64,000 bases of DNA from Aldehydirespirator sp965203635 (GCA_965203635.1 OZ241903.1:682001-746000); one strand, 5' to 3'; positions 44,681 to 54,356 are shown, counted from the stretch's first letter. Numbers and translations: made by a program. The notes: a model not told the origin generated them from the letters alone.

Positions 44681-45450
44681 GCCGGGTGGGCGCCGTAGCG
44701 TCCACCGATACCGGCCGGGCCGGCCATGCCGGGGGCCAGCTCGCCGTCTCCGTCCCAACCCCTCAACAGCTGCGGCAGATCCCGCAGGGCCTCCAGGGTG
44801 GGCACTTCGACCTCGTGGCCGTCGTGGTCGTCCTCGTGGCGCCAGGTCACGTGGTAGGGGATGTGGACCGCGGTCGCGCCCAGCTCCAGCACCGGCAGCA
44901 CGTCGGAGCGCAGCGAGTTGCCGACCATCACGAACCGGGCGGGATCGATCCCGTGACGCTCCAGCAGCTCGCCGTAGACATCCGCGTCCTTGTCGGCCAC
45001 GACCTCCACTCGCCAGAACCGCTCGGCCAGGCCGCTGGCGGCCACCTTGGCCAGCTGGTCGTGCACATCGCCCTTGGTGATGACCATCAGCCGGTGGTGG
45101 TCGAGTGCGTCGAGCACCTCCTCCACACCGTCGATCAGCTCGATGGGCCGATCGAGCAGGCGCCTGCCGTAGCCGATGATGGTGGTGATGCGATCAGCGT
45201 CGATCTCGCCTCCGGTGATGTGCACCGCGGCCTCGATCATCGACAGGGTGAACGACTTGACGCCGTAGCCGAAGCGGGGCAAGTTCGACATCTGGACCTC
45301 GTGCAGGCGGTCGTCGACGGTGGCGGCGTCGGCCCAGGGCGACAGCAGCTCCTCATACTCCTCGTGCACGTCCTGGAAGAGGTCCTCGTTGTGCCACAGC
45401 GTGTCGTCGGCGTCGAAGGCGACGGTCAGAGGATGCTCGTCCCCGGTCAC
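44677..45450 (-). CDS. HAD-superfamily hydrolase
   Basis: 257 residues: motif I FDADDTLWHN (nucleophile Asp), motif II VITKGD, motif III/IV in FVMVGNSLRSDVLP. Small-molecule phosphatase with a helical cap (about 30-110). GTG at 45450 is 7 nt after a TAGGAT box; the frame runs further upstream but there it only translates the 49-bp repeat. Confidence 0.88.
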   Translation of the reverse strand: MTGDEHPLTVAFDADDTLWHNEDLFQDVHEEYEELLSPWADAATVDDRLHEVQMSNLPRFGYGVKSFTLSMIEAAVHITGGEIDADRITTIIGYGRRLLDRPIELIDGVEEVLDALDHHRLMVITKGDVHDQLAKVAASGLAERFWRVEVVADKDADVYGELLERHGIDPARFVMVGNSLRSDVLPVLELGATAVHIPYHVTWRHEDDHDGHEVEVPTLEALRDLPQLLRGWDGDGELAPGMAGPAGIGGRYGAHPA

Positions 45451-45457
45451 GGCTCCG

Positions 45458-45463
45458 ATCCTA
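45458..45463 (-). promoter_or_regulatory. -10-like box TAGGAT before the HAD hydrolase
   Basis: Ends 7 nt before GTG 45450; leaderless geometry. Confidence 0.45.
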
Positions 45464-45523
45464 CGACCGCCCGATGAGAGGCCGAGCGAATGCGAACGAT
45501 CCATGTTTGGCCTCGCGGCGGCG

Positions 45524-45572
45524 AGCGAGGCCGTGGCCTGAGCGGCCCGTGAGCGCAGCGAACAGGAGCGGG
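45524..45572 (+). repeat. 49-bp upstream element, copy 4
   Basis: Same 49-bp element with three mismatches, co-oriented with the beta-propeller gene and ending 49 nt before its ATG, between divergent genes. Confidence 0.72.
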
Positions 45573-45621
45573 ATGACGGCCGAACGGTAGCGATTGGTAC
45601 TGGGATCGGCATGCTGTAGCC

Positions 45622-47193
45622 ATGCGGGAGCGGTCGAGGACGGTGCGACTGGTGGCGCTGTCGTTGGCGACCCTCGCGCTGGCTGCGGTGATTGTGGTGC
45701 GGTGGGCGTCCGAGGCGGACCGGGACGAGCCCGGCGAGGCCGACGCCGCCGCGTCTTCGACCACTTCGTCGTCAACCAGCACCACGACGACCACGACCAC
45801 CACGACTACAACGACCACGACGACGACCACCACAACCACCACCATCCCGCCGTTCGAAGGTTGGGTGGATCCGGAGACTTCGGGCCGGCCTTGGGGCGAC
45901 ACCGTGGAGGGCCTGCTCACGTTCCGGGGGAACCCGACCCGGACCTACTACGGCAAGGGGCCGGTGCCGCGGGCGCCGGAGGTGGCTTGGCGGTTCCCCC
46001 AGGGTGATCCCATGTGCTCGCTGTCGTCGATCGGCGGCGAGCCCCGCAAGTGGTGCGGCACCGGCTGGACGGGCCAGCCCGCCGTGTTCGAGCGGGACGG
46101 CCGCACGTGGGTGGTGGTGGGGGCGTTCAGCCGCAACGTGCACTTCCTCGACGCCGACACCGGTGAGCGGCTGCTGCCCGACTTCCCGACCGGCGACATC
46201 ATCAAGGGGTCGGTGACGATCGACCCCGACGGCTATCCGCTCGTGTACGTGGGCAGCCGCGACAACAGGTACCGGGTGGTCGCCTTCGACGCGGGGACGC
46301 CCCGGGAGCTGTGGTCGCTGGGCGCCTACGACCTGGGCCCGATCGTGTGGAACGACGACTGGGACAGCTCGGGCATGGTGATCGACGACCACCTGTTCAT
46401 CGGCGGCGAGAACTCGAGGTTCCACATCGTGAAGCTGAACCGGGGCTACGGCGCCGACGGGCTGGTGACCGCCGACCCGCAGGTGGTGTTCCATGCGCCC
46501 GGTTGGGACGACGAGCTGCTGGCTGCGGTGGGCCGGGAGCTGTCGATCGAGAACTCGGTGTCCATCAGCGGCGACACCGTGTACTTCGCCAACTCGGGCG
46601 GGTTGGTCCAGGGCTGGGACATCGCCGGGCTGCGGGACGACCCGGCCGCCGTGCCCGAGCGGGTGTTCCGCTTCTGGACGGGCGACGACACCGACGCCTC
46701 ACTGGTGATCGACGCGGAGGGCATGATCTACGCCGGGGTCGAGTACCAGAGGGGCACGGACCGCTCCCACGAGGTGGGCCAGATCATCAAGCTCGACCCG
46801 AGCCGGCCCGACGATCCTCTGGTGTGGAGCGTGCACGTGCGGGGCGCGCTGAACGGCTCGGGTGTGTGGGCCACTCCGGGGTTGCACCGCGACCTGCTGA
46901 TCGTGCCCACCCACACCGGCCACGTCTACGGCGTGGACACCGCCACCGGGGAGGTGCGCTGGACCAAGAAGCTGCCCGGCCCCACCTGGCCCAGTCCCGC
47001 CATCGTGGACGACGTGTGGATCCAGGGCGACTGCGGAGGCGGGCTGTACGCCTTCGACGTGAGCGACACGACGGTGGAGCCGCCCGAGCTGTGGAGCATC
47101 GATCTGGGCGCCTGCATCGAGTCAACCCCGGCGGTGTGGGACGGCCTGATCGTGGTCGGCACCAAAGGCGGCTACATCCACGCCATCCGCTAG
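45622..47193 (+). CDS. Membrane-anchored PQQ-type beta-propeller with polythreonine linker
   Basis: 523 residues: an N-terminal membrane anchor or uncleaved signal (8-27), an acidic stretch, a Ser/Thr tract of about 30 residues including some 21 consecutive threonines, then a propeller of repeated strands (VVVGAFSRNVHFLDADTG, GHVYGVDTATGEVRW, GGYIHAIR). Probably cell-surface; the Thr tract is a likely O-mannosylated spacer. Function unknown. Its stop overlaps the convergent oxidoreductase stop by 4 nt. Confidence 0.82.
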   Translation: MRERSRTVRLVALSLATLALAAVIVVRWASEADRDEPGEADAAASSTTSSSTSTTTTTTTTTTTTTTTTTTTTTIPPFEGWVDPETSGRPWGDTVEGLLTFRGNPTRTYYGKGPVPRAPEVAWRFPQGDPMCSLSSIGGEPRKWCGTGWTGQPAVFERDGRTWVVVGAFSRNVHFLDADTGERLLPDFPTGDIIKGSVTIDPDGYPLVYVGSRDNRYRVVAFDAGTPRELWSLGAYDLGPIVWNDDWDSSGMVIDDHLFIGGENSRFHIVKLNRGYGADGLVTADPQVVFHAPGWDDELLAAVGRELSIENSVSISGDTVYFANSGGLVQGWDIAGLRDDPAAVPERVFRFWTGDDTDASLVIDAEGMIYAGVEYQRGTDRSHEVGQIIKLDPSRPDDPLVWSVHVRGALNGSGVWATPGLHRDLLIVPTHTGHVYGVDTATGEVRWTKKLPGPTWPSPAIVDDVWIQGDCGGGLYAFDVSDTTVEPPELWSIDLGACIESTPAVWDGLIVVGTKGGYIHAIR

Positions 47194-49472
47194 CGGACTG
47201 GGTCCTCTTCGCGCCGCAGGGCGCGCCAGATTGTCTGGGGGGTGGCGGGCATGTCGATGTGGTCTATGCCCAGGTGGGCTACGGCGTCGTGGATGGCGTT
47301 GAGGACGGCCGGGCCGGCGCCGACCGTGCCGGACTCGCCGATGCCCTTGGCGCCGAGCGGGTTGAGGGGCGTGGGCGTCTCCATTCCGATCAGCTCGAAG
47401 CTGGGCAGGTCGGGGGCTGAGATCGCCGGGTAGTCGACGAGGTTGGTGGCCATCGGGTTGCCGTCGCCGTCGTAGACCATCTCCTCCAGCAGCACTTGGG
47501 CCACGCCTTGGGCGATGCCCCCCTGGATCTGGCCCTCGGCTATGAGGGGGTTGATGAGCGTGCCGGCGTCGTCGCAGGCGACCAGGCGCCGAAGCGTTGC
47601 CTCGCCGGTGGCCGAGTCCACCTCGACCACGGCCAGGTGGCAGCCGAAGGCGTAGGTGTTGTCGGGCTGCTCGAAGTCCGAGGCCGCGGCCAGGGGCGCC
47701 TCACCGTGGTCTGCCGCTTGGGCGGCGATGTCGGCCCAGCGGAGGTGGGGCTGCGGCGACCCGACCACATGGAACGTCCCCGTGGCTGGGTCGAGCACGA
47801 CGTCGGCCTCAGCGGCCTCCAGCCTGGCCGCAGCATGGACGCGGGCCCGTTCCACCAGATGCCGGGCCGCGGTCAGGACCGCCGAGCCGGCCAGCTGGGC
47901 GGAGCGGGAGGCGGCCGTCAGCCCGCTGGAGGCGATCTCGGCAGTGTCGCCCGAGATCACCGTGATCTGATCGACGGGCACTCCGGTGGCCTCGGCCGCG
48001 ATCATGGCCCAGCAGGTGTCGTGGCCCTGCCCGAACGTGGTGGCTCCGCTGCGCACCACCAGCGACCCGTCGGCCGCGAGCTCGATCTCGCCCAACTCGC
48101 TGGGACCCATCGAGGTGCTCTCCACGAACGAGGCGATGCCGATGCCGAGCAGCATCGGGTCGCTGCCGGCCCGGCGGGACGCCTGCTCGGCTCGCAGGTC
48201 GCCGTAGCGGGCCGCGGCCAGAACCCGGTCGAGGGCCGCTCCGAAGTCGCCGGTGTCGTAGGTGCTGCCCGCAGGGTTGGTGTACGGGAAGCTCTCGGGC
48301 GCCACGAAATTGAGGCGGCGCACCTCGGCGGGGTCCATCCCGACCGTGGCGGCGTACAGGTCCACGGCCCGCTCGACGGCGTAGATCGCCTCGGGCCGGC
48401 CCGCGCCCCGGTAGGCGGCGACCGGCGCGGTGTTGGTGACAAGGCTCTGCCCGCTGATCGAGGCGTTGGCGATCGCGTAGCAGCCGGTGAACACCTTGCG
48501 GGTGTAGGTGGGCAGAAAGGCGCCGATCATCGGGTAGGCGCCCGCGTCCTGAACGACTTCAAGTTCGTAGTGGGAGATCCGTCCGGTGCGGGTCCCGCCC
48601 AGGCGGAACCGCTGAGTCTGGGCCCGGCCGTGCACGTGGGAGACGAGGTTCTCGGCCCGGGACTCGGTCCATACCACCGGCCGGCCGACGGCGCGGGCCA
48701 GTCCGGCCAGCACGAGCTCCTCGGGCGAGGGCGAGCCTTTGGCCCCGAAGCCGCCGCCAACGTCGGGGGTCACCACCCGGACCGCGGCCTTGTCGAGCCC
48801 GTACAGGGAAGCCAGGGCGTCGCGCACCCGGTGCGGGGCCTGGGTGGAGGCGTAGAACGTGAGCCTCGTGCCGTCGGCGGACCATTCCGCGGCCGCCGAC
48901 CGGGGCTCCAGCGGCACGGCCGCGAGCCGCCGGTTGACCAGTGTGTCCCCCACCGTGACCTCGCACCCCGTGAAGTCCGGCGGGCCTCCGCCGTGCCCGG
49001 CTGCGGGCATGTCGAAGGCAATGTTGGTGCCGGCGTCGGGGTGGACCAGCGTGTTGCCCGTCGCCGCGTCGGGCAGGGCTGCCACCGCGGGCTCCGGCTC
49101 GATGTCGACGACTACCTGCTCGGCTGCGTCGGCTGCCGCCGCGGCCGTTTCGGCCATGATGACCGCCACCGGCTCGCCGACGAACCGGACGGTGTCACGG
49201 GCCAGCACCGGGCGGGTCATCCGCTGGTCGACCACCGGGACCGGCTTCAGGTCGGGCAGGCCAAGGTCGGCCGCGGTGAACACTCCGAGCACGCCGGGCT
49301 GCCCGCTGGCGTCGGCCGTGTCCACGCCGACCAGGCGCCCGCTGGCGACGGTGGAGCGCACGAACCAGGCGCGGGCCGCGCCGTCCAGGTGCAGGTCGGC
49401 CACGTAGCGGGCTCCTTCGGTGAGCATCCGGGGGTCCTCGGTGCGCAGGACCCGGTTGCCGAGGACACTCAC
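47190..49472 (-). CDS. Molybdenum hydroxylase large subunit (xanthine/CO dehydrogenase family)
   Basis: 760 residues. GNRVLRTEDPRMLTEGARYVADL opening, TQAPHRVRD, DVGGGFGAKG, AYRGAGRPE at the active-site loop (not the AYRCSFR of form I CO dehydrogenases), GATTFGQGHD, and KGIGESGT with the catalytic glutamate. It binds molybdopterin cytosine dinucleotide. FAD and iron-sulfur subunits normally encoded next to it are missing here. GTG start with GGAGGAGG about 10 nt upstream. Confidence 0.88.
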   Translation of the reverse strand: MSVLGNRVLRTEDPRMLTEGARYVADLHLDGAARAWFVRSTVASGRLVGVDTADASGQPGVLGVFTAADLGLPDLKPVPVVDQRMTRPVLARDTVRFVGEPVAVIMAETAAAAADAAEQVVVDIEPEPAVAALPDAATGNTLVHPDAGTNIAFDMPAAGHGGGPPDFTGCEVTVGDTLVNRRLAAVPLEPRSAAAEWSADGTRLTFYASTQAPHRVRDALASLYGLDKAAVRVVTPDVGGGFGAKGSPSPEELVLAGLARAVGRPVVWTESRAENLVSHVHGRAQTQRFRLGGTRTGRISHYELEVVQDAGAYPMIGAFLPTYTRKVFTGCYAIANASISGQSLVTNTAPVAAYRGAGRPEAIYAVERAVDLYAATVGMDPAEVRRLNFVAPESFPYTNPAGSTYDTGDFGAALDRVLAAARYGDLRAEQASRRAGSDPMLLGIGIASFVESTSMGPSELGEIELAADGSLVVRSGATTFGQGHDTCWAMIAAEATGVPVDQITVISGDTAEIASSGLTAASRSAQLAGSAVLTAARHLVERARVHAAARLEAAEADVVLDPATGTFHVVGSPQPHLRWADIAAQAADHGEAPLAAASDFEQPDNTYAFGCHLAVVEVDSATGEATLRRLVACDDAGTLINPLIAEGQIQGGIAQGVAQVLLEEMVYDGDGNPMATNLVDYPAISAPDLPSFELIGMETPTPLNPLGAKGIGESGTVGAGPAVLNAIHDAVAHLGIDHIDMPATPQTIWRALRREEDPVR

Positions 49473-49502
49473 GCCGACCGCGCCTCCTCCGGCCTCCCTG
49501 AC

Positions 49503-49553
49503 CGTTCTTGATGTAGTTGAGCCTCTCTGAGCGTCACAACTGCGTCAAGAACG
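49503..49553. terminator. Nested palindrome after cysS
   Basis: Outer stem CGTTCTTGA (49503-49511) / TCAAGAACG (49545-49553), perfect 9 bp; 3/3 internal loop; inner AGTTG/CAACT (49515-49519, 49537-49541). It lies 11 nt past the cysS stop and upstream of the hydroxylase gene: probable terminator. Confidence 0.65.
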
Positions 49554-49563
49554 CGCGGCGGCC

Positions 49564-51018
49564 TCACGCCCGGCGCCAGATCGGGCCGGCCGGAGTGTCC
49601 TCCACCACCACCCCCAGAGCCGACAGCTCGTCTCGCAGCGAGTCGGCAGCGGCCCAGTCCTTCGCCTCCCGAGCCTCCTGCCGCCGGGCAACGAGGTCTT
49701 CGATGGCAGCGTCTCCCTCTAGAACCTCGGCTGGTACGGCCTCTACGGCCACGCGGACCCGTGGGACACCAGCCCGAATCGACGCCTTGATGGTTGCATT
49801 GCGCGGGTATGTGACTCCTAGCGCCCCGGCTAATTCGTGAACTGTGAGCGCGAGTTGCGCGGCGTCCTTAGCGTCGGCGTCGATTGCGGCGTTGGCCCGG
49901 CGCCGCGTGTCGAAGATCACCGCGACGCCCTGGGGTGTGCCCAGGTCGTCGTCCATCGCCGCGGTGAATGCGTTGACCGCAGACTCGTCCAGGTCATCGG
50001 CACCAACCGGTGCTTCTGGAATGTTGAGGACTGTCGCCCGGCGGGCCAACGAGTCCAGCCCCTGGCACGCGGCCCGGGCTGAGGCCATCAGTTCGGGGTT
50101 GACCTCCATGGTCTTGCGGTAGTGGGTCTGCAGCACCAGCAGGCGGAAGGCCCGGCCGTTGTCCGGGTGCTCGTCGAGCATCTCGACAACGGTGCGGTAG
50201 TTGCCCAGCGACTTCGACATCTTGGTGCCCTCGATGTTGAGCATGGCGTTGTGCACCCAGTGGCGGGCGAAGGGCCGGCCCACGGCCAGCGCCTCGGCCC
50301 GCTCGTTGGTGTGGTGGGGGAACACCAGGTCGTTGCCGCCGCCATGGATGTCGAAGTCCTCGCCGAGGATGCCGAGGCTCATGGCCACGCATTCGATGTG
50401 CCAGCCAGGGCGGCCCGGCCCCCACGGCGACGGCCACGACGGCTCGTCGGGTTTGGCTGCCTTCCACAGGGCGAAGTCGAGGGGGTCCTCCTTGGCCTCG
50501 TCGACCTCGACCCTGGCGCCGGCCGAGGCCCGCAGGTCGTCGAGGTCACGATGCACGAGGTCGCCGTACCCGAACACGTCCCGCACCCGCAGGTACACGC
50601 CAGTGGGAGTCGTATAGGCCGCCCCGGCGTCCATGATCTGAGCGACGAAGTCGACCATCTCGGTGACCCATTCGGTGGCTCGGGGCCGGTCGTGGGGGGC
50701 GAGTATCCCGAGCGCGGCCATGGCGTCGATGTAGACCGCCTCCCATTCGACGGCCACCTCGCTCTCGGTGCTGCCCTCGTCGCGGGCCCGGTTGATGATG
50801 TTGTCGTCGATGTCGGTGATGTTGGCCACATGGCGGACGTCGAGACCCCGCCACTCCAGGTAGCGGCGCAGCACGTCATAGGTGAGGGCCGAGCGGGCGT
50901 GGCCGAGGTGGGGATGGTCGTAGACGGTCGGGCCGCAGGCGTACAGCGCCACCCGGCCCGGCTCACGAAGCTTCAGGGGGCGAACCTCGCCCGTGAGGGT
51001 GTCGTACAGCGAGATCAC
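49564..51018 (-). CDS. cysS: Cysteinyl-tRNA synthetase
   Basis: 484 residues. HIGH-type motif HLGHAR at 37-42 within CGPTVYDHPHLGHA, zinc cysteine at 28, WHIECVAMS and FPHHTNE metal region, KMSKSLGN, and a C-terminal anticodon-binding domain (about 400-484). GTG at 51018 overlaps the mshC stop (GTGA). Charges tRNA-Cys. Confidence 0.96.
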   Translation of the reverse strand: MISLYDTLTGEVRPLKLREPGRVALYACGPTVYDHPHLGHARSALTYDVLRRYLEWRGLDVRHVANITDIDDNIINRARDEGSTESEVAVEWEAVYIDAMAALGILAPHDRPRATEWVTEMVDFVAQIMDAGAAYTTPTGVYLRVRDVFGYGDLVHRDLDDLRASAGARVEVDEAKEDPLDFALWKAAKPDEPSWPSPWGPGRPGWHIECVAMSLGILGEDFDIHGGGNDLVFPHHTNERAEALAVGRPFARHWVHNAMLNIEGTKMSKSLGNYRTVVEMLDEHPDNGRAFRLLVLQTHYRKTMEVNPELMASARAACQGLDSLARRATVLNIPEAPVGADDLDESAVNAFTAAMDDDLGTPQGVAVIFDTRRRANAAIDADAKDAAQLALTVHELAGALGVTYPRNATIKASIRAGVPRVRVAVEAVPAEVLEGDAAIEDLVARRQEAREAKDWAAADSLRDELSALGVVVEDTPAGPIWRRA

Positions 51019-52223
51019 TGCGGGTCGGGCGACGGCGGATCTGGCTCCAGGGAGATCCCGCACAGTTCGCACAGCTCGGCCAGCAGGCCCGGTGCGGAGT
51101 CGTCGAGGCGGCCGGCGAGCACGGCGTCTGCCATCTCGGCCAGCACGGCACGGGCCCGGGGCGCGTCGAGGTCGTCGTCGAGCGCGTCTCGCAGCCGCTG
51201 CGCGAACAGAGCGGGATCGGCACCGCCGGTGGAGCCCTTCCACCGCGAGGCTTCGTTGAGGGAGTCGAGAAGGACCTCGGCCTCGTCGACGTCGCCGTCG
51301 TGCCATTCCCAGTCGTGGCGGTAGTGGTGTCCCATCAGCGCGAGGCGCACCGCAGCCGGGTCGCTCTCCTTGCAGAGGTCGCTGACGAACACGAGGTTGC
51401 CCAGCGACTTCGACATCTTGGTGCCCTCGTAGGCGACCATCCCGCAGTGCATCCAGTGCTTCACGAACTGCCGGTTGGCGGCGGCCTCGCTCTGGGCCAT
51501 TTCGCACTCGTGGTGGGGGAAGATCAAGTCGCTGCCGCCGCCGTGCAGGTCGATACCGGCGCCGAGCAGGCCCATCGACATTGCGCTGCACTCGATGTGC
51601 CAGCCGGGACGGCCCGGGCCGAACGGCGAGTCCCACGTCGGCTCGTCGGGTGCCGACGGCTGCCACAGCACGAAGTCCAGCGGGTTGCGCTGGCGGGGGT
51701 CGTCGGGGGTGCCTCCACGCTCGGCGGCCAGGGTCCGCATGGCGGCGGTGTCGTAGCCGCCGAGGCGGCCGTAGGCGGGCCAGGTGGAGACGTCGAACCA
51801 GGTGGTGCCCTCGACGGTGTAGGCGTGGCCGCCGGACACGAGGACCTCGATGAGGGCGATCATCTCGGCCACCCACTCGGTGGCCTTGGGCTCGGCTGTG
51901 GGCGGTCGGGTGTTGAGAGCCTCCATGTCGCTGTGGAACCGGGCTGTCTCGGCTGCGGCCAGCTCCAGGAAGTCCACGCCGAGCTCGCGGGCCTTGGGCA
52001 GGATCGAGTCGTCGACGTCGGTGATGTTGCGCACCAGCCGCACCTGGTGGCCGAGGTCCTCGAGACGGCGGATCAGCAGGTCGTAGGCGAGGTAGGTGTT
52101 GGCGTGCCCGAGGTGGGTGCTGTCATACGGGGTGATGCCGCACACGTAGATCCGCACCTCCTCGGGCGGCGTCGGCGGCTCGAAGGGCACCACAGAACGG
52201 CGTGCGGTGTCGTACAGGCGCAC
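51015..52223 (-). CDS. mshC: Mycothiol ligase (cysteine:GlcN-inositol ligase)
   Basis: 402-residue CysS paralogue. CGITPYDSTHLGHA (HIGH at 37-40), NITDVDDSILPKA, WHIECSAMS, FPHHECEMAQ, KMSKSLGN, and no tRNA-anticodon domain, so the protein is the length of MshC. It joins cysteine to glucosaminyl-inositol in mycothiol synthesis, hence a strong marker of actinobacteria. GTG start, 6 nt after a TAGCCT box. Confidence 0.9.
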   Translation of the reverse strand: MRLYDTARRSVVPFEPPTPPEEVRIYVCGITPYDSTHLGHANTYLAYDLLIRRLEDLGHQVRLVRNITDVDDSILPKARELGVDFLELAAAETARFHSDMEALNTRPPTAEPKATEWVAEMIALIEVLVSGGHAYTVEGTTWFDVSTWPAYGRLGGYDTAAMRTLAAERGGTPDDPRQRNPLDFVLWQPSAPDEPTWDSPFGPGRPGWHIECSAMSMGLLGAGIDLHGGGSDLIFPHHECEMAQSEAAANRQFVKHWMHCGMVAYEGTKMSKSLGNLVFVSDLCKESDPAAVRLALMGHHYRHDWEWHDGDVDEAEVLLDSLNEASRWKGSTGGADPALFAQRLRDALDDDLDAPRARAVLAEMADAVLAGRLDDSAPGLLAELCELCGISLEPDPPSPDPQ

Positions 52224-52229
52224 GAGCCG

Positions 52230-52235
52230 AGGCTA
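52230..52235 (-). promoter_or_regulatory. -10-like box TAGCCT before mshC
   Basis: Ends 6 nt before GTG 52223; leaderless promoter of mshC-cysS. Confidence 0.5.
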
Positions 52236-52285
52236 CCGCTGCCCCTCCAACAGCCCTAGCAGCGGGCGTCGAAGGTGGGCGCCGG

Positions 52286-53509
52286 TCAGATGATGGGGCG
52301 GCCGACGGTCAGGGGATCGGGGTGGTCGACGATGCAGCGGGTGCCGCTGTAGATGGTGGGCATGCAGCGGTTGCAGTGGATGCAGTTGCCCTCGGCGACG
52401 TTGCCGGCCTGCCAGCGGTTCGGCAGGTCGGGTTGGCGCAGCAGGGCCCGGGCCATGGCCACGAAGGCGAACCCCTCGTCGAGGGCGGACTGCACCGTGT
52501 CGAGCCGGTTGATTCCCCCGAGCAGGATCAACGGCATGTCGAGGGCTTCGAGGAACCTCCGGGCCTTGGGCAGGAAGTAGGCCTCCTCGAAGGGATAGTC
52601 GGGCATGAGCTTGTCCCCGGCCAGCTTGAAGCCGAGCCGGGCGTGGGGCGGGAGAGTGGCTGCGAACTCGTCGCGGGGGGCGTCGCCCCGGAACAGGTAC
52701 ATGGGGTTGGCGAAGGAGCTGCCGCCGGTGAGCTCCAGGGCGTCGAGGGCGCCGTCGGCCTGGAGCATCCGGGCGAATTCGAGGCTCTCGTCGTCCTTGA
52801 GGCCGCCGGGGACGCCGTCATTCATGTTGACCTTGGCGGTGACGGCCAGCTTGTCGCTCACCGCGGCCCGCACCGCCTGGACGGCTTGGCGACCGAACCG
52901 GGCCCGGTTGTCGAGGGATCCGCCCCAAGCGTCGGTGCGCTTGTTGAGGTTGGGGCTCAGGAAGGCGCTGAGCAGGTAGTTGTGGCCGAGGTGGATCTCG
53001 ATGGCGTCGAAGCCGCCGTCGGCGGCGAGGCGGGCGGCCCTGGCGTAGTCGTTGGTGATTCGGGCGATGTCGGCGTCGGTGGCGGAGCGGATGACCCGGA
53101 GAGCCAGAGGGTTGAACCTCTTGCTCGGGGCGATCGACGCGGCCTTGTTGGACCGGGAGTTGGCGACGGGTCCTGCGTGACCGATCTGGGCGCCCGCGGC
53201 TGCGCCCTCGGCGTGGATGGCGTCGGTGAGTTGCCGCAGGCCGGGCACGGCCTCGGGTCGCAGCCAGATGCACTCGGCGTGGGTGCGGCCCTCGGGAGCG
53301 ACAGCCAGGTAGGCGACGGTGGACATGCCGGCGCCGCCGGCGGCCACCGCCCGGTGGTATTCGATCAGCTCGGGCGTGACCAGGGCCTCGGGCATCACGC
53401 CCTCGAAAGTGGCCGCCTTGATGATCCGGTTGCGCAGCGTGACCGGCCCCAGCCGGGCTTCAGCGAAGGGATCGACGGAGTTCATGGGACCAGGTGCGTA
53501 CTTCGGCAT
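52286..53509 (-). CDS. Old-yellow-enzyme-type FMN oxidoreductase
   Basis: 407 residues: LRNRIIKAATFEG opening, GAQIGHAGP, FDAIEIHLGHNYLLSAFLSP with the catalytic His pair, RFGRQAVQAVRAAV, PLILLGGI, and a C-terminal CIHCNRC...C set that may bind a 4Fe-4S cluster as in 2,4-dienoyl-CoA reductases, although the protein lacks their FAD/NAD domains. ATG 53509; M9 at 53485 is an alternative. Confidence 0.88.
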   Translation of the reverse strand: MPKYAPGPMNSVDPFAEARLGPVTLRNRIIKAATFEGVMPEALVTPELIEYHRAVAAGGAGMSTVAYLAVAPEGRTHAECIWLRPEAVPGLRQLTDAIHAEGAAAGAQIGHAGPVANSRSNKAASIAPSKRFNPLALRVIRSATDADIARITNDYARAARLAADGGFDAIEIHLGHNYLLSAFLSPNLNKRTDAWGGSLDNRARFGRQAVQAVRAAVSDKLAVTAKVNMNDGVPGGLKDDESLEFARMLQADGALDALELTGGSSFANPMYLFRGDAPRDEFAATLPPHARLGFKLAGDKLMPDYPFEEAYFLPKARRFLEALDMPLILLGGINRLDTVQSALDEGFAFVAMARALLRQPDLPNRWQAGNVAEGNCIHCNRCMPTIYSGTRCIVDHPDPLTVGRPII

Positions 53510-53794
53510 GGACTCGCTCGGCCAGTTCGGCGGGCGCTTCTCGGCAAACGCAGCTCATCACGAACGCAACATAGGCCCTCACCGCGCCTGCCGCTTCGTC
53601 TCGCAAGCCTCACTTGGGGTCAAGGTCCGGTCTCGGAACGCAGCTCCCACCAGTACGGTTGCAGTTCCTGTGGTGTCGGTGACGCGAGGAGCCCTGCTTG
53701 CTCGGCGCCCGAGATGATGGCCGCGGTTGATGATCAAGCCGTCCTGACGGCCGCTCGAGGCCGCTCGACCGAGTTCAGCACTGCACAGAACGAG

Positions 53795-53866
53795 TGCCCC
53801 CGGCAGGAATCGAACCTGCGCACACGGTTTAGGAGACCGATGCTCTATCCACTGAGCTACGAGGGC
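53795..53866 (-). tRNA. tRNA-Arg (anticodon CCT)
   Basis: Acceptor GCCCTCG/CGGGGGC with one G-U, D-arm GCTCAGTGGATAGAGC, anticodon loop CTCCTAA, T-arm CAGGTTCGATTCCTG, discriminator A. The decayed region to the right begins on its 5' side. Reading its complement gives the protein-like ALVAQWIEHRSP string, which is not a gene. Confidence 0.95.
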
Positions 53867-54356
53867 GGGCATTGCGCGATTTGTTGCGCGAAATTGCTCT
53901 TCGAGCCGATTTTATGTGCCGGGTACCGTACCACAGACCCCGGATTTGTGCGTTCAGGCGCCGCCTGCGGGCCGATGGGGCCCGTCGGGCGCGCCGGGGC
54001 GGCCTGGGCCGCCTCAAGGGCCGGCCTGGGCCGCTCAGATCAGGGCTACGGCTACGGGGACCGGCTGTTGTGTGCGCTCAGCGTCCGCGACAGCCGCAGA
54101 AGCTGGTAGGCGAGGATGTTGAACCGGAAGCGGTCCTTGACGCAGACGACCCAGCAGTGGCGATCCTTCGAGATGTCCAACCGGGGACTTGGCGACGAGA
54201 GGTGGCACAACCCACCCAACTACCGATAAGGGACAGTCTAGCAGGGAGGCTCAGGCCACACCTTATGTCATATTCGTTCTCTCCCGAAGCGGATCGCAGA
54301 CGAGTGTGACATAACTGGTGGGGCCTCTCTTCCTCGACTGGGGCAGAGCCCGACGC
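53867..54356. other. Gap without intact gene; one protein fragment and a palindrome
   Basis: No complete gene seen. On the minus strand, codons ending at a TAG at 54052-54054 spell KDRFRFNILAYQLLRL, which looks like the tail of a lost protein (transposase-like is a guess). The palindrome at 54263-54314 lies near the right end. Confidence 0.4.
54263..54314. repeat. Palindrome downstream of the AlbA_2 gene
   Basis: Arms TTATGTCATATTCGT (54263-54277) and ACGAGTGTGACATAA (54300-54314) pair over 15 bp with two G-U. The arms match those at 56050-56100 in 13 of 14-15 positions; the loops differ. Confidence 0.75.

Noticed and set aside
45451..45612. N-terminal extension of the HAD hydrolase
   Set aside because: Upstream codons translate the complement of the 49-bp element; motif I begins right after GTG 45450.
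53579..53872. Protein-like frame with ALVAQWIEHRSP
   Set aside because: It is the translated complement of tRNA-Arg(CCT), a well-known artefact.
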